The notes: a model not told the origin generated them from the sequence alone. Positions 43,762-52,951 are shown, numbered from the stretch's first letter. The stretch: DNA of 64,000 nucleotides from an uncultured Pelagibacteraceae bacterium (GCA_902567045.1 CACFLJ010000002.1:105820-169819); one strand, 5' to 3'. Numbers and translations are program-made.

Positions 43762-44523
43762 TTAAGTGATACCAGCGTCTATAATAAAGTTTTGTTTCGT
43801 ACATCCTGACGATACATCAGATGAGAGATGAACAACTAAACTGGCTACATCATCTGGCTTAAGTTGTCTTTTCAAACATTGTTTATCAAGAATAAATTTT
43901 TTATACTTTGGAGTTAGCCAATGCTTTATTTGTCTCTCAGTAGCAATTGATCCAGGGGTAACTGAATTGCATCTAATATTATATTTGCCAAACTCTCTTG
44001 CAAAAGATCTAGTCAATCCAATAACAGCCGACTTTGCTGTCTCGTAAGCGACTTTATCACCCTCACCCAACATCCATGAAACTGAACTTAAATTTACAAT
44101 AGCGCCACCCTTATTTTTAATCATTCCTTTTAAAACTGCTTTAATTGTAAAGAAAAAATGTTTTAAATTCACATCCATTCTATTATTCCAATATTTTTCA
44201 TCTACTTGATCTGTGGAGTGTCTATCATCATTAGCTGCATTATTGATTAAAATATCGATAGGACCTTTTGATTTAATTATTTTTTGAATGATGGTTTGTA
44301 ATTTTTTGATTTTAATAAGATTACATTCAATAAAATGAGGTGCTTTAAGACCCTTTTTTTTAAGATTTTTAATCAATTTATTCGACTCTTTTTTATTTAT
44401 ATCAACGAAATACACATCACATTCCTGTTCACAAAAATGTTCAACTATTGATGCACCTATTCCTGAACCACCACCTGTGATAAAAACATTTTTGTTTTTT
44501 AAATCAAAATATTTAACTTTCAT
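43762..44523 (-). CDS. SDR-family oxidoreductase
   Basis: A 253-residue short-chain dehydrogenase. The nucleotide loop is TGGGSGIG (16-23), and Ser146/147, Tyr160 and Lys164 (YETAK) form the catalytic set. VDIN after the second strand suggests NAD. The proteins of this group include sugar 1-dehydrogenases. It starts directly after the ATPase gene, so it may be the first oxidation step of the imported sugar. Confidence 0.87.
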   Translation of the reverse strand: MKVKYFDLKNKNVFITGGGSGIGASIVEHFCEQECDVYFVDINKKESNKLIKNLKKKGLKAPHFIECNLIKIKKLQTIIQKIIKSKGPIDILINNAANDDRHSTDQVDEKYWNNRMDVNLKHFFFTIKAVLKGMIKNKGGAIVNLSSVSWMLGEGDKVAYETAKSAVIGLTRSFAREFGKYNIRCNSVTPGSIATERQIKHWLTPKYKKFILDKQCLKRQLKPDDVASLVVHLSSDVSSGCTKQNFIIDAGIT

Positions 44524-45618
44524 TTATATCCTCTCTTCTGTTTTAGCATCAAATAAGGAAATTTGCGTTAAATCAAAAAATAAATTTGTATTTTTTGAGA
44601 GCTCAATTTTTATTGTTGAGGGAAATTTAGCTAATACTTCTTGATTTTCATAGTCAAATGTCATTATCTGCTCATGACCTATATACTCACTTAAATCAGC
44701 TTTTAAAGGGATCTCAAAATCACTTTCATTAGATTTTTTAAAGAATATATGTTCTGGTCTAATTCCAAAAAAAACTTCTTTATTATTCAAATTAGATTTT
44801 TCGTTGAAGTTATATCCATTTATTGGAATTTCGATATTAGATCCATTTGCAATAAATGAAATTTTGTTAGAACTTTCTTTAAGATTGCCTTTAATCAAGT
44901 TCATTGAAGGAGATCCAATAAAATCTGCAACAAAGGTATTACTAGGTTTATTGTAAATATTTTCTGGAGTATCATTTTGTTGAATTACACCATGATTCAT
45001 AATTGCAATATTTGTACCTAAACTCATTGCCTCTGTTTGATCGTGCGTTACATAAACTACTGTTGTTTTAAGTTGTTGATGAAGTTTTTTTATTTCTCGT
45101 CTCATCTCAACTCTTAATTTTGCATCTAAATTAGATAAAGGTTCATCAAATAAAAATATTCTTGGTTCTCTCACAAGCGCTCTACCGATTGCAACACGTT
45201 GTCTTTGCCCGCCTGATAACTGTGAAGGTTTTCTCTCTAATAATGCGTCTACTTGTAAAAATTTTGATACTTTTTCTAGCTGCTCTTTTATTTTTTCTTT
45301 TGAAACTTTTGCTTGTTTAAGACCAAAGATCATATTTTCACGTACGTTCATTGATGGGTACAAAGCATAGGATTGAAATACCATTGCAATATTTCGGTCT
45401 TTTGGTTCTACTTTACTTACATTGTAATCATCAATATGAACATTGCCTTCATTAATGGTTTCTAAGCCTGCAATAATGTTTAGCAAGGTTGATTTACCAC
45501 AGCCTGAAGGGCCTAAAAGAACTAAGAAATTCCCTTCGTTTATCTCTAGATTAATTTTTCTTAAAACTTCAGTAGATCCAAAGTTTTTTGATAATTCCTC
45601 AATTCTTAATGTTTTCAT
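44524..45618 (-). CDS. MalK/UgpC-type ABC ATP-binding protein
   Basis: A 364-residue ATPase powering the adjacent sugar permeases. Walker A is GPSGCGKST (36-44), signature LSGGQ (134-138), Walker B FLFDEP (155-160), with VTHDQTEAM and the C-terminal TOBE region (GIRPEHIFF). It lies 3 bases from the permease gene. Glucose/mannose-type systems (GtsD) have this form. Confidence 0.94.
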   Translation of the reverse strand: MKTLRIEELSKNFGSTEVLRKINLEINEGNFLVLLGPSGCGKSTLLNIIAGLETINEGNVHIDDYNVSKVEPKDRNIAMVFQSYALYPSMNVRENMIFGLKQAKVSKEKIKEQLEKVSKFLQVDALLERKPSQLSGGQRQRVAIGRALVREPRIFLFDEPLSNLDAKLRVEMRREIKKLHQQLKTTVVYVTHDQTEAMSLGTNIAIMNHGVIQQNDTPENIYNKPSNTFVADFIGSPSMNLIKGNLKESSNKISFIANGSNIEIPINGYNFNEKSNLNNKEVFFGIRPEHIFFKKSNESDFEIPLKADLSEYIGHEQIMTFDYENQEVLAKFPSTIKIELSKNTNLFFDLTQISLFDAKTEERI

Positions 45619-45620
45619 TA

Positions 45621-46523
45621 TTATCCTTTCACTGCTCCTGAAGTTAATCCTCTAATAAAATATTTACCAGCTAAAACATAAACAATAAGTGTTGGAATAC
45701 CCGCAATTATAGCAGATGCCATATCTACGTTATATTCTTTTACACTTGTGCTTGACAAAACCATGTTATTTAAAGCAACTTGAATTGGTGCTGCTTTTCC
45801 AAATGAAAAAGTTGATCCAAACAAAAAGTCATTCCAGATTTGCGTAAATTGCCAAATAACAGTCACAACAATAATGGGTGCTGAAATTGGAAGTAAAATT
45901 TTAAAAAATATTTTAAAGAAACCTGCTCCATCAATTCGTGCAGCTTTTACTAATTCTGTAGGAACAGAAATATAGTAATTTCTAAAAAACAAAGTTGTGA
46001 ATGGAATTCCATAAACTGTATGGACTAATACTAGTCCTATTATAGAATTTGATATTCCTAAAACTCCAAGAGTTCTTGCCATTGGTAACAGAATTGCCTG
46101 AAATGGAATAAAACATCCAAATAGTAAAAAAAGAAAAACCCATTGATCTCCTTTAAATCTCCATTTTGTTAAAACATATCCAGTCATAGCTCCTATAAAT
46201 GTGGAAAAAAATACAGCTGGAACAACCATCTTGAATGAATTCCAAAAATATGGTCTTAAAAAGGTATCACCTGCTCCATAGCCTCTACCTCCCCATGCAA
46301 CTGCCCAGGATTCAAAATTTAATCCACTTGGCCATGTTAAAAGTGTTCCTTGACGGATTTCCTCCATAGTTTTTAATGAAGTTACTACCATTACGTATAG
46401 AGGAAAAATAAAATACAATGCAAAAAGTATTAAAGCAAAATACAAAAACCATCTCAAAAACATATTTGTATATTTAGACTTCATTTCAAGTTGTTTGTAT
46501 GAAGTCTGTAACTTATCTTGCAT
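45621..46523 (-). CDS. Sugar ABC permease (MalG/GtsC type)
   Basis: A 300-residue membrane protein with six helices. The EAA loop reads VKAARIDGAGFFKIF. LYVMVVTSLKT near the start and the C-terminal YFIRGLTSGAVKG are typical of MalG-type permeases. It overlaps the preceding permease gene by 11 bases. Coordinates use the first ATG; an internal one at residue 14 is possible. Confidence 0.93.
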   Translation of the reverse strand: MQDKLQTSYKQLEMKSKYTNMFLRWFLYFALILFALYFIFPLYVMVVTSLKTMEEIRQGTLLTWPSGLNFESWAVAWGGRGYGAGDTFLRPYFWNSFKMVVPAVFFSTFIGAMTGYVLTKWRFKGDQWVFLFLLFGCFIPFQAILLPMARTLGVLGISNSIIGLVLVHTVYGIPFTTLFFRNYYISVPTELVKAARIDGAGFFKIFFKILLPISAPIIVVTVIWQFTQIWNDFLFGSTFSFGKAAPIQVALNNMVLSSTSVKEYNVDMASAIIAGIPTLIVYVLAGKYFIRGLTSGAVKG

Positions 46524-47388
46524 TTTCTCTCCTTAGCTCAGAATATAAATACGGGATAATTACTGCCGCTACAGCCATAAACATCATGATTGCACTTGCG
46601 GCTGATAAACCAACTTGACTTTTATGGAATGCGGTTTGGGTCATATATAAGGCAGGCATAGTTGTGGATATACCTGGTCCACCCTGGGTTAGCGCAACTA
46701 TAAGATCATAACTTTTTATAGAAATGTGAACTAAAATCACAAAACTTGTAAAAAAGACTGGCCTCATCATAGGAAGTAAAATTTTCCAATAAACTGTAAA
46801 TAAATTTGCACCATCTATTTTAGCTGCTTTCACAATTTCATCTTCAACTGATCTCAATCCAGCTAGAAATAATGCCATTACAAATCCAGCAGATTGCCAA
46901 ACGCCTGCGATCACAATTGTGTAGATTGCCATTTCCCTATTTACTAACCAATCAAATGTGAAGTTTTCAAAACCCCAGTCAATAAACATTTTTTGGATAC
47001 CGAGTGTTGGATTTAAAATCCATTTCCAAGCTGTTCCAGTAACTATGAAAGATAAAGCCATTGGATACAGGTAAATAGTTCTTAAAACACCTTCAGCCCT
47101 AATTTTTTGATCTAAAAATATTGCAAGAATAATTCCGATCACAATACAAAAAATTAAGAACAACGCTGTGAAAATAAGTAAGTTATCTACTGCAATAAGC
47201 CATTTTCTAGAACCCCAAAGTTTAACATATTGTCCTACTCCCCAAAGCTCGTATTTGGGTAAGATTTTAGAATTTGTAAAAGATATATATAAAGTCCAAA
47301 GTACAAAACCATAGACAAACCAACCAATTAATCCAACAGCTGGCGCCATTACAATTTTAGGTAGGTTTTTTTCTAACCACTTGAACAT
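46513..47388 (-). CDS. Sugar ABC permease (MalF/GtsB type)
   Basis: A 291-residue membrane protein with six hydrophobic helices. The EAA loop is VKAAKIDGANLFTVYW. It pairs with the MalG-type permease. The binding-protein gene upstream is cut off by a strong terminator, so this gene receives only readthrough transcripts unless it has its own promoter. The substrate is inferred from the binding protein. Confidence 0.93.
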   Translation of the reverse strand: MFKWLEKNLPKIVMAPAVGLIGWFVYGFVLWTLYISFTNSKILPKYELWGVGQYVKLWGSRKWLIAVDNLLIFTALFLIFCIVIGIILAIFLDQKIRAEGVLRTIYLYPMALSFIVTGTAWKWILNPTLGIQKMFIDWGFENFTFDWLVNREMAIYTIVIAGVWQSAGFVMALFLAGLRSVEDEIVKAAKIDGANLFTVYWKILLPMMRPVFFTSFVILVHISIKSYDLIVALTQGGPGISTTMPALYMTQTAFHKSQVGLSAASAIMMFMAVAAVIIPYLYSELRRENAR

Positions 47389-47412
47389 TATAAATATTTT
47401 CTAATTTTGATT

Positions 47413-47446
47413 AAAAAAAAAGGCCACCTAAATTTTAGGTGGCCTT
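47413..47446 (-). terminator. Intrinsic terminator after the glucose-type binding protein
   Basis: AAGGCCACCTAA (47420-47431) pairs with TTAGGTGGCCTT (47435-47446): 12 pairs with a 3-base loop. On the minus strand it is followed by an unbroken run of T (the As at 47413-47421), the classic intrinsic terminator shape. It starts 13 bases after the binding-protein stop and precedes the permease genes. Confidence 0.88.
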
Positions 47447-47459
47447 AATTTTTATATTT

Positions 47460-48716
47460 TTACATGTTGTCTAAAACTGAATCAGCCAAAGCATTTGCTG
47501 CATCAATAGAAGACATGTCAGAATTAAAGTGTTCTGTGATCACATCTTGTAAAGCAGCTTTCATAGTATTACCTTGAGCCATTCCATGAGCAAAACTTGG
47601 CACTAATCCACCGCTTGCTCCCGCAGTTTTGATGTCAGAATTTGATGTTTTTGCACATTTATCAAATTCATCCATTGGTACATCCAAACGTGCTGGAATT
47701 GATCCTTTGTATAGATTAAAAACTTTTTGGAAGTTCTTACCCATCATTAATTTAGCTAATAATTTTTGACCTTCTTGTTTGTCTGGGTCACTTGTTTTGT
47801 AGAATATAAAGCTATCTACATTGTACAAGTATCCATTATTAGATGGAGTTGCAGCACAATAGTAATCTACGCCTGGTACTTTTCCAGCAGCAGTAAATTC
47901 ACCTTTTGCCCAGTCACCCATAATTTGGAAACCGGCTTTTCCTTCAATAACCATTCCAGTAGCAACGTTCCAATCTCTTCCTGGGCTACCTTCATCAGTA
48001 AAACCTTGAAGTTTTCTCATTTGATCAAAAACTTTAACTGTTGTCTCACTTCTTAAACAAGTTTCTTTAAGATCTACATAACAGTTTTTATAATAGTTAT
48101 TTCCACCAATACCCATAGCTACTGCTTCGAAGACTGTTGCGTCTTGCCAAGCTTGACCACCGTGAGCAAAAGGAATAATTCCTGCAGCTTGAAGTTTTTC
48201 TGCTGCTGCATTTAATTCATCCCAAGATGAAGGAACTGAAATTCCATTAGCATCAAATACTGCTTTGTTAGCCCACATCCAATCAATTCTATGAATGTTT
48301 ACTGGAGCCGCACAGTATGGACCACTATTATCTTGACATTTGTGAACTGCAGCAATCATTGGATCTAATAAACTGTCCCAACCTTCTGATTGAGCAATTG
48401 GATCAATATTATAAGGAGCAACAACACCCTCTTGATCATATTCTTGAATTGTTGGACCTTTAATTTGAGAAGCTGATGGAGGATCTCCCGCAACTATTCT
48501 TGCTTTTAATGCAACGTTGGCTGCGTCTCCACCACCACCAGTTACAGGCATATCTAACCATTCACCACCATTTGCAGCGAAATCGTCTTTTAATACTTTT
48601 AGTGCAGCTGCTTCACCACCTGATGTCCACCAGTGCAAAACCTCAATTTTTGGTCCGGCAAAAGAAGATGTAGAAGTGAATGCAAACGCAATTAAAGCAA
48701 TTAACATTTTTTTCAT
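47460..48716 (-). CDS. Glucose/mannose-type ABC substrate-binding protein
   Basis: A 418-residue periplasmic protein with a signal peptide (1-20, ending SSFA). EVLHWWTSGGEAAALKVL at the mature start and the VALKARIVAGDPPSA segment closely resemble GtsA/glucose-mannose binding proteins. NIHRIDWMWANKAVFD, FAHGGQAWQDATVFE and QIMGDWAKGEF are further family stretches. It binds a neutral sugar, most likely a hexose. Six or more cysteines are present, which suggests disulfides. GAGGGAAATAT precedes the ATG. A perfect 14-bp palindrome is 24 bases upstream. Confidence 0.92.
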   Translation of the reverse strand: MKKMLIALIAFAFTSTSSFAGPKIEVLHWWTSGGEAAALKVLKDDFAANGGEWLDMPVTGGGGDAANVALKARIVAGDPPSASQIKGPTIQEYDQEGVVAPYNIDPIAQSEGWDSLLDPMIAAVHKCQDNSGPYCAAPVNIHRIDWMWANKAVFDANGISVPSSWDELNAAAEKLQAAGIIPFAHGGQAWQDATVFEAVAMGIGGNNYYKNCYVDLKETCLRSETTVKVFDQMRKLQGFTDEGSPGRDWNVATGMVIEGKAGFQIMGDWAKGEFTAAGKVPGVDYYCAATPSNNGYLYNVDSFIFYKTSDPDKQEGQKLLAKLMMGKNFQKVFNLYKGSIPARLDVPMDEFDKCAKTSNSDIKTAGASGGLVPSFAHGMAQGNTMKAALQDVITEHFNSDMSSIDAANALADSVLDNM

Positions 48717-48739
48717 ATATTTCCCTCTTATCTATTAAA

Positions 48740-48753
48740 TTAAGTTAACTTAA
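48740..48753. promoter_or_regulatory. 14-bp perfect palindrome upstream of the sugar-binding protein gene
   Basis: TTAAGTTAACTTAA is its own reverse complement and lies 24 bases before the ATG at 48716. It might be an operator for the sugar operon or a 5' hairpin in its mRNA. An AT-rich genome yields some such palindromes by chance, so confidence is low. Confidence 0.3.
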
Positions 48754-48791
48754 AAAAAACAATTATAGATTGATTTATTCAAAGACTACAA

Positions 48792-48833
48792 GAAAAAAAA
48801 ACACAACTATTAATTGATTTGTAATATTAATAG
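48792..48833 (-). terminator. Terminator overlapping the end of the ROK kinase gene
   Basis: CTATTAAT (48807-48814) and ATTAATAG (48826-48833) form an 8-bp stem with an 11-base loop. On the minus strand it is followed by TTGTG and then nine Ts (As at 48792-48800). The stem includes the ROK stop codon. It separates the polyol block from the glucose-type ABC operon. Confidence 0.65.
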
Positions 48834-49729
48834 ATTGATTTTCTACCTAATCTTGCTGCACCTCTTACACCACTGGCATCTCCATATTTAGGTTTTAGAA
48901 ATACACCTTCATATTCTCCTCCGGTTACAAATTTTCTTACTATAGTTTCAATTTCACTTAAAAAATCAATTTCATTTGAAACACCTCCTCCAAATACAAA
49001 ACAATCAGGATCGAGAATATTTATTATATTTGCCAATGACATGGCTAAATTTAATTTAAAGTTGTCAATTAAATCTTCAGCATCTAAATCATGCTTTCTA
49101 TATAATTCAAAAATTTGATTTGTCGTTAAATTCTTTTTAAACTTTTTATTAAATTTTTTTGCTAAACTTAAACCTGACATAAAACTTTCAATCTCACCTT
49201 CTCTTAAATTGGTAGATTCAAATTTTTCTTTTTTTGCAATTAAATGGGTAACTTGATTATGTCCCCACTCTCCCGCTACTCCATTAGGTCCACTAACAAT
49301 TTTTTTATCTATTACCAAACCTCCTCCAACACCAGAACCAACTATAATTCCATAAACAATTTTATAGTGTTTTCCTGAACCATCTAAAGCCTCTGATAAA
49401 GCAAAGCAATTTGCGTCGTTTTCACAAAATACTTCTTTACCCAATTCTTTCCTTAAATCATTTTGAAATGGTTTTTTTTCTAACCAATAACAATTTGGCG
49501 CATTCTTAACTAATCCAGTTTGAGGAGAATGTACGCCAGGATGACAAACACCTATTGGCAGCTCTTTATTAAATTTTTTCTCTAACTTCTTATCAATTTC
49601 TTTAATAGTTTTTACAATTTGAGAATAGTCTTTTGGGCAATCTGTTCTTTCACGATTACTTTCATTACCTTTCTCGTCAAGAACTACACTTTCAATTTTT
49701 GTAGCTCCAACATCAATACCTATCTGCAT
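48827..49729 (-). CDS. ROK-family sugar kinase lacking the zinc-site cysteines
   Basis: A 300-residue kinase of the ROK family (glucokinase, fructokinase, N-acetylglucosamine kinase). ATP is bound by DVGATK (6-11), the catalytic base is Asp105 (ENDAN), and Glu154 and His157 (GEWGHN) bind sugar. The usual CxCGxxGCxE zinc motif aligns at residues 172-181, where its cysteines are Ser172, Asn174 and Glu179; only Gly178 and Glu181 remain. Zinc binding there is therefore unlikely, though His157 is kept. It overlaps nothing, but lies 3 bases after the SDR. Confidence 0.88.
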   Translation of the reverse strand: MQIGIDVGATKIESVVLDEKGNESNRERTDCPKDYSQIVKTIKEIDKKLEKKFNKELPIGVCHPGVHSPQTGLVKNAPNCYWLEKKPFQNDLRKELGKEVFCENDANCFALSEALDGSGKHYKIVYGIIVGSGVGGGLVIDKKIVSGPNGVAGEWGHNQVTHLIAKKEKFESTNLREGEIESFMSGLSLAKKFNKKFKKNLTTNQIFELYRKHDLDAEDLIDNFKLNLAMSLANIINILDPDCFVFGGGVSNEIDFLSEIETIVRKFVTGGEYEGVFLKPKYGDASGVRGAARLGRKSIY

Positions 49730-49732
49730 AAA

Positions 49733-50482
49733 CTAATAAGTTGCTCTTCCACCACTTAAATCAAATACTGCTGCTGTAGAAAAAGAATTTTCTTCACTCG
49801 ATAACCATGTAACAAGAGATGCTAATTCATCTACTTTGGCAAATTTATTTCTTGGGATTTTAGATAACATATAATTAATATGTTCCTCAGTCATTTGATC
49901 AAAAATTCTTGTTTTTGCAGCAGCTGGGGTTACGCAATTAACAGCTATATTTTTTAATGCTAATTCTTTTCCAAGTGATTTAGTTAAACCTATAACTCCA
50001 GCTTTAGATGTGCTATATGCACTGGCATTAGGATTGCCCTCTTTTCCAGCAATAGAGGCAATATTTACAATTCTTCCATAATTATTTTTAAGCATGTAAG
50101 GCGTTACGGCTTTACAACAAAAAAATACTGCATTTAGATTTAGGTCTATAACTTTTTTCCACTCATCAAGTGGATAATCAACTACTGTAGTATTTTTTCC
50201 TGCAACACCTGCATTATTGATGAAAATATCAATTTTTTTGTGAGTTTTTTCAATATCAGCTAAATTTTTTTCTATATTCTCATAATTTCCAACATCAACA
50301 ATTTGATATGAAACCTTATCTGAATTAATTTTCTTTGTTGCAGTTTTGATTGCTTCCTCGTCTATATCCCAAATTACAACGCTTGCTCCAGAAGCAATAA
50401 ATCTCTCCGTAATAGCTAGTCCAAAACCTTGGGCGCCTCCTGTCACTACTGCAACTCTGTCTTTTAAATCAAAATTTATCAT
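49733..50482 (-). CDS. SDR-family oxidoreductase
   Basis: A 249-residue short-chain dehydrogenase. The nucleotide loop is TGGAQGFG (14-21), with Asn90, Ser143, Tyr156 and Lys160 (YSTSK) as the active set. WDID after the second strand suggests NAD. It is like 3-oxoacyl-ACP reductases and sugar/polyol dehydrogenases; the operon (ribokinase, FucU, ROK kinase) favours a polyol or sugar substrate. It lies 32 bases after ribokinase. Confidence 0.87.
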   Translation of the reverse strand: MINFDLKDRVAVVTGGAQGFGLAITERFIASGASVVIWDIDEEAIKTATKKINSDKVSYQIVDVGNYENIEKNLADIEKTHKKIDIFINNAGVAGKNTTVVDYPLDEWKKVIDLNLNAVFFCCKAVTPYMLKNNYGRIVNIASIAGKEGNPNASAYSTSKAGVIGLTKSLGKELALKNIAVNCVTPAAAKTRIFDQMTEEHINYMLSKIPRNKFAKVDELASLVTWLSSEENSFSTAAVFDLSGGRATY

Positions 50483-50514
50483 ATCGCTTTTTTTTCATGT
50501 TGATAAAGGAAAAG

Positions 50515-51429
50515 TTAATAAGTTTCAACCTCGTCAAGTTTAGGCATTGCATTGGCTGCTCCAGCTCTTGTTGTTGAAATACCGGCGACCTTATTTGCAA
50601 ATTCTATAGCATCTTTGTTACTTTGATTTTTAGATAAAGCATATGCAAAAGCTCCATTAAATGCGTCCCCTGCTCCAGTTGTATCTATAACTTTATTTTT
50701 TAAATTAAAAGCATCTACAAAATAACTTTCGGAGGAGTTTGCAAAATAAACTCCTTTTGAACCTAGAGTTATAACAATATTTTTAACTCCTTTATTTAGA
50801 AAATTTTTTGCGGCTTCTGCAATTTCTGTTTTACTTTCAACATTTTTTTTTAGATAAAAACTTGCTTCTGTCTCATTAGGTGTAAAATAATCCATAGATT
50901 TAAAATCACTCTCATTAATATTTGATGCAGGCGCAGGATTAAAAATAGTTATTGAACCTGAATGTTTTGCTTTACTAAGTGCATAACTAGTCGCTTCGTA
51001 GGGAGTCTCCAATTGAGTTAAAAATATTTTTGAATTTTCAATAAATTTTAAATTTTTATCAATATCTTTATTAGTTAAAGACCCAGCTGCGCCTGGTATA
51101 ATGTTTATAGAGTTGTCTCCGGTTTTTTCATTTATCATTATCCCTGCAACACCAGTTAATTGATTTTCATCCTGGATTATTGAATCTGTATTAATGCCTA
51201 CTTCTTTATAAAGGTTTAAGGCCATGGTGGCATTTTGGTCTTTTCCTATCTTTGTTATAAGATTTACTTTTCCTCCAAGCCTTGCTGCAGCTATTGCTTG
51301 GTTTGACCCTTTTCCACCCGGACCAACTATATGATTTTTACCTAAAACTGTTTCGCCTTTGATAGGAATTTTGTCAGCAAAAAAACAAAGATCAGCTACA
51401 AATACTCCAAAGACACATATTGAGCTCAT
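50515..51429 (-). CDS. rbsK: Ribokinase-like PfkB-family sugar kinase
   Basis: A 304-residue PfkB-family kinase. The sugar-binding N-terminal part has GPGGKGSNQAIA (36-47), and the anion hole and catalytic base are DTTGAGD (249-255, base Asp255). The overall length and the LGGKVNLITKIG segment fit ribokinase best. It shares one base with the stop of the FucU gene. Which pentose or deoxy-sugar is phosphorylated is unproven. Confidence 0.88.
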   Translation of the reverse strand: MSSICVFGVFVADLCFFADKIPIKGETVLGKNHIVGPGGKGSNQAIAAARLGGKVNLITKIGKDQNATMALNLYKEVGINTDSIIQDENQLTGVAGIMINEKTGDNSINIIPGAAGSLTNKDIDKNLKFIENSKIFLTQLETPYEATSYALSKAKHSGSITIFNPAPASNINESDFKSMDYFTPNETEASFYLKKNVESKTEIAEAAKNFLNKGVKNIVITLGSKGVYFANSSESYFVDAFNLKNKVIDTTGAGDAFNGAFAYALSKNQSNKDAIEFANKVAGISTTRAGAANAMPKLDEVETY

Positions 51430-51893
51430 TATTTATCAAGAACCCAAACACTACCATCTGGTTTAATTACTCCCTTTGTTAATATAAAACACCCATATGG
51501 TCTCATTTCAGAGGTAGATACTATTAATTGAGACTTTTTTGCCTCTTTATAAAATTCTTGTCTTTCAATTGAGCCAACCTTCCAATTTTCTCCAGAGGTT
51601 TCTTTTACAGCTTTAATAAAATCTTTGTGACAATCAGTTAATTCATCAGGTTTGTTATCAACCTGCATTCTGTTTGCAGCTGAGTCAATGAAACTATCTA
51701 ATGGAAAAACAGAGAGAATAGCTTTTGTTGCTTCATAAATATCTACTCCATCTAATCTGATTACTTTATTGTTTAAAGAATGAGAATATGCTGGAAAATT
51801 AGCATCTGTTAAAACCAGTTTATCGCCATGACCCATTGCTCTTAACTGATATAGGAGTTCAGGGCTTAAAATTGGATTAATTTTAATAAGCAT
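51429..51893 (-). CDS. RbsD/FucU-family sugar mutarotase (FucU-like)
   Basis: A 154-residue protein interconverting sugar anomers. The motif GHGDKLVLTDANFPA (His22, Asp30) and the end RPYGCFILTKGV (Arg131, Tyr133) are those of FucU, the L-fucose mutarotase, more than RbsD. It is the first gene after the terminator that follows the rbsB-like gene. It would speed conversion of an imported sugar for the kinase beside it. Confidence 0.9.
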   Translation of the reverse strand: MLIKINPILSPELLYQLRAMGHGDKLVLTDANFPAYSHSLNNKVIRLDGVDIYEATKAILSVFPLDSFIDSAANRMQVDNKPDELTDCHKDFIKAVKETSGENWKVGSIERQEFYKEAKKSQLIVSTSEMRPYGCFILTKGVIKPDGSVWVLDK

Positions 51894-51911
51894 TTAGCCA
51901 CTATATTATAT

Positions 51912-51945
51912 AAAAAAAAAGGGTGAAATAAAATTCCACCCTTTT
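51912..51945 (-). terminator. Intrinsic terminator after the ribose-type binding protein
   Basis: AAAAGGGTG (51917-51925) pairs with CACCCTTTT (51937-51945), a 9-bp stem. On the minus strand it runs into an unbroken T-run (As at 51912-51920). It starts 20 bases after the rbsB-like stop and separates it from the FucU gene. Confidence 0.87.
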
Positions 51946-51965
51946 AATTTTGATTTTTCTAAAGA

Positions 51966-52898
51966 TTATTTAAAATCGTTAGCGTTTTCTGTTGTTACTA
52001 ATTGTGTTCCAGTATCAATATTAGGATCAATACTTCCACCGTTAGCTAGCTCAAGAGCATATTTAACTCCATATGCACCCATGTTGTATGAGAACTGAGC
52101 AATCGTTGCAGTCATTTCACCTTTTAAGATACTCGTAGCTGCATCAGGAGTTGCATCAAAACCAACAACAATTACATCGTTCATGTCAGCATCTTTTAAA
52201 GCTTGCATAGCACCTAATCCCATATTGTCATTAGAAGCAAAAATTGCTTTGATATTAGGATTTTTCAAAATGATTGACTCAGTAACTGATCTACCTTTTG
52301 CAGTATCCCACTCGGCTGTTTGAGTAGCAACAAGATTTAAACCACAATTTTTAAATCCTTTAATTGCACCATCTCTTCTTAATAATGCAGTTGATTGAGA
52401 CTCAATTCCTGTAAGAATTGCAACATCTGAACCTTTTGGAGTTTTATCACATATGAATTTAGCAGCTAATTCTGCACCATTCATATTATTTGTTCCAATA
52501 AAAGTTACACCTTCATTAATTCCTTTTGTATCAACAAAAACAACTGGAACTCCACTTTTGATCGCATCATCAACGATTGGAGCAAAAGCATTTGGATCTC
52601 CTGGCGCTAGAGCTAAAGCATCAACACCTTTTGCAAGTTGATCTTCTACTTGGTTAATTTGTGCCTGAACATCACCTTCTTGTGGAGGTGCAATTAATAT
52701 TAATTTAACACCTAGTTTTTTTGCCTCTTCTTCAGCACCTTTAGTTACAGAAGCCCAAAATGGGTTTCCTGAACCAGGACCTTTGATGCTAAATAGGATT
52801 TTTTTACCGTGACCATCAGCAAAAGATACTGACGCCATAGTTGTTAATAAAAAAATTGTTGAAAAAAATACAACAACTTTTCTCATTAGTTCTCTCAT
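51966..52898 (-). CDS. Ribose/inositol-type periplasmic binding protein
   Basis: A 310-residue exported protein of the RbsB group with a signal peptide (1-27). FSIKGPGSGNPFWASVTKGAEEEAKKLGV at the mature start is shown here in part as PFWASVTKGAEEEAKK; GVDALALAPGDPNAF, FIGTNNMNGAELAAK and the C-terminal TGTQLVTTENA are family-typical. Ligands in this group include ribose, fructose, inositol and other polyols; IolD in the same strand favours inositol. The start at 52898 is backed by an AAAGGGG site. Confidence 0.92.
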   Translation of the reverse strand: MRELMRKVVVFFSTIFLLTTMASVSFADGHGKKILFSIKGPGSGNPFWASVTKGAEEEAKKLGVKLILIAPPQEGDVQAQINQVEDQLAKGVDALALAPGDPNAFAPIVDDAIKSGVPVVFVDTKGINEGVTFIGTNNMNGAELAAKFICDKTPKGSDVAILTGIESQSTALLRRDGAIKGFKNCGLNLVATQTAEWDTAKGRSVTESIILKNPNIKAIFASNDNMGLGAMQALKDADMNDVIVVGFDATPDAATSILKGEMTATIAQFSYNMGAYGVKYALELANGGSIDPNIDTGTQLVTTENANDFK

Positions 52899-52917
52899 AA
52901 AATTTCCCCTTTAATAA

Positions 52918-52951
52918 TTATTAAAAATTAATTTAATTAAATTTTTAATAA
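52918..52951 (-). other. 12-bp inverted repeat upstream of the rbsB-like gene
   Basis: TTATTAAAAATT (52918-52929) and AATTTTTAATAA (52940-52951) form a perfect 12-bp stem with a 10-base loop. It lies in the 105 bases between the permease stop and the binding-protein ATG, 20 bases before the latter. There is no T-run after it on the minus strand, so it may be a processing or mRNA-stabilising structure. It is all A/T, so chance is a factor. Confidence 0.45.
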
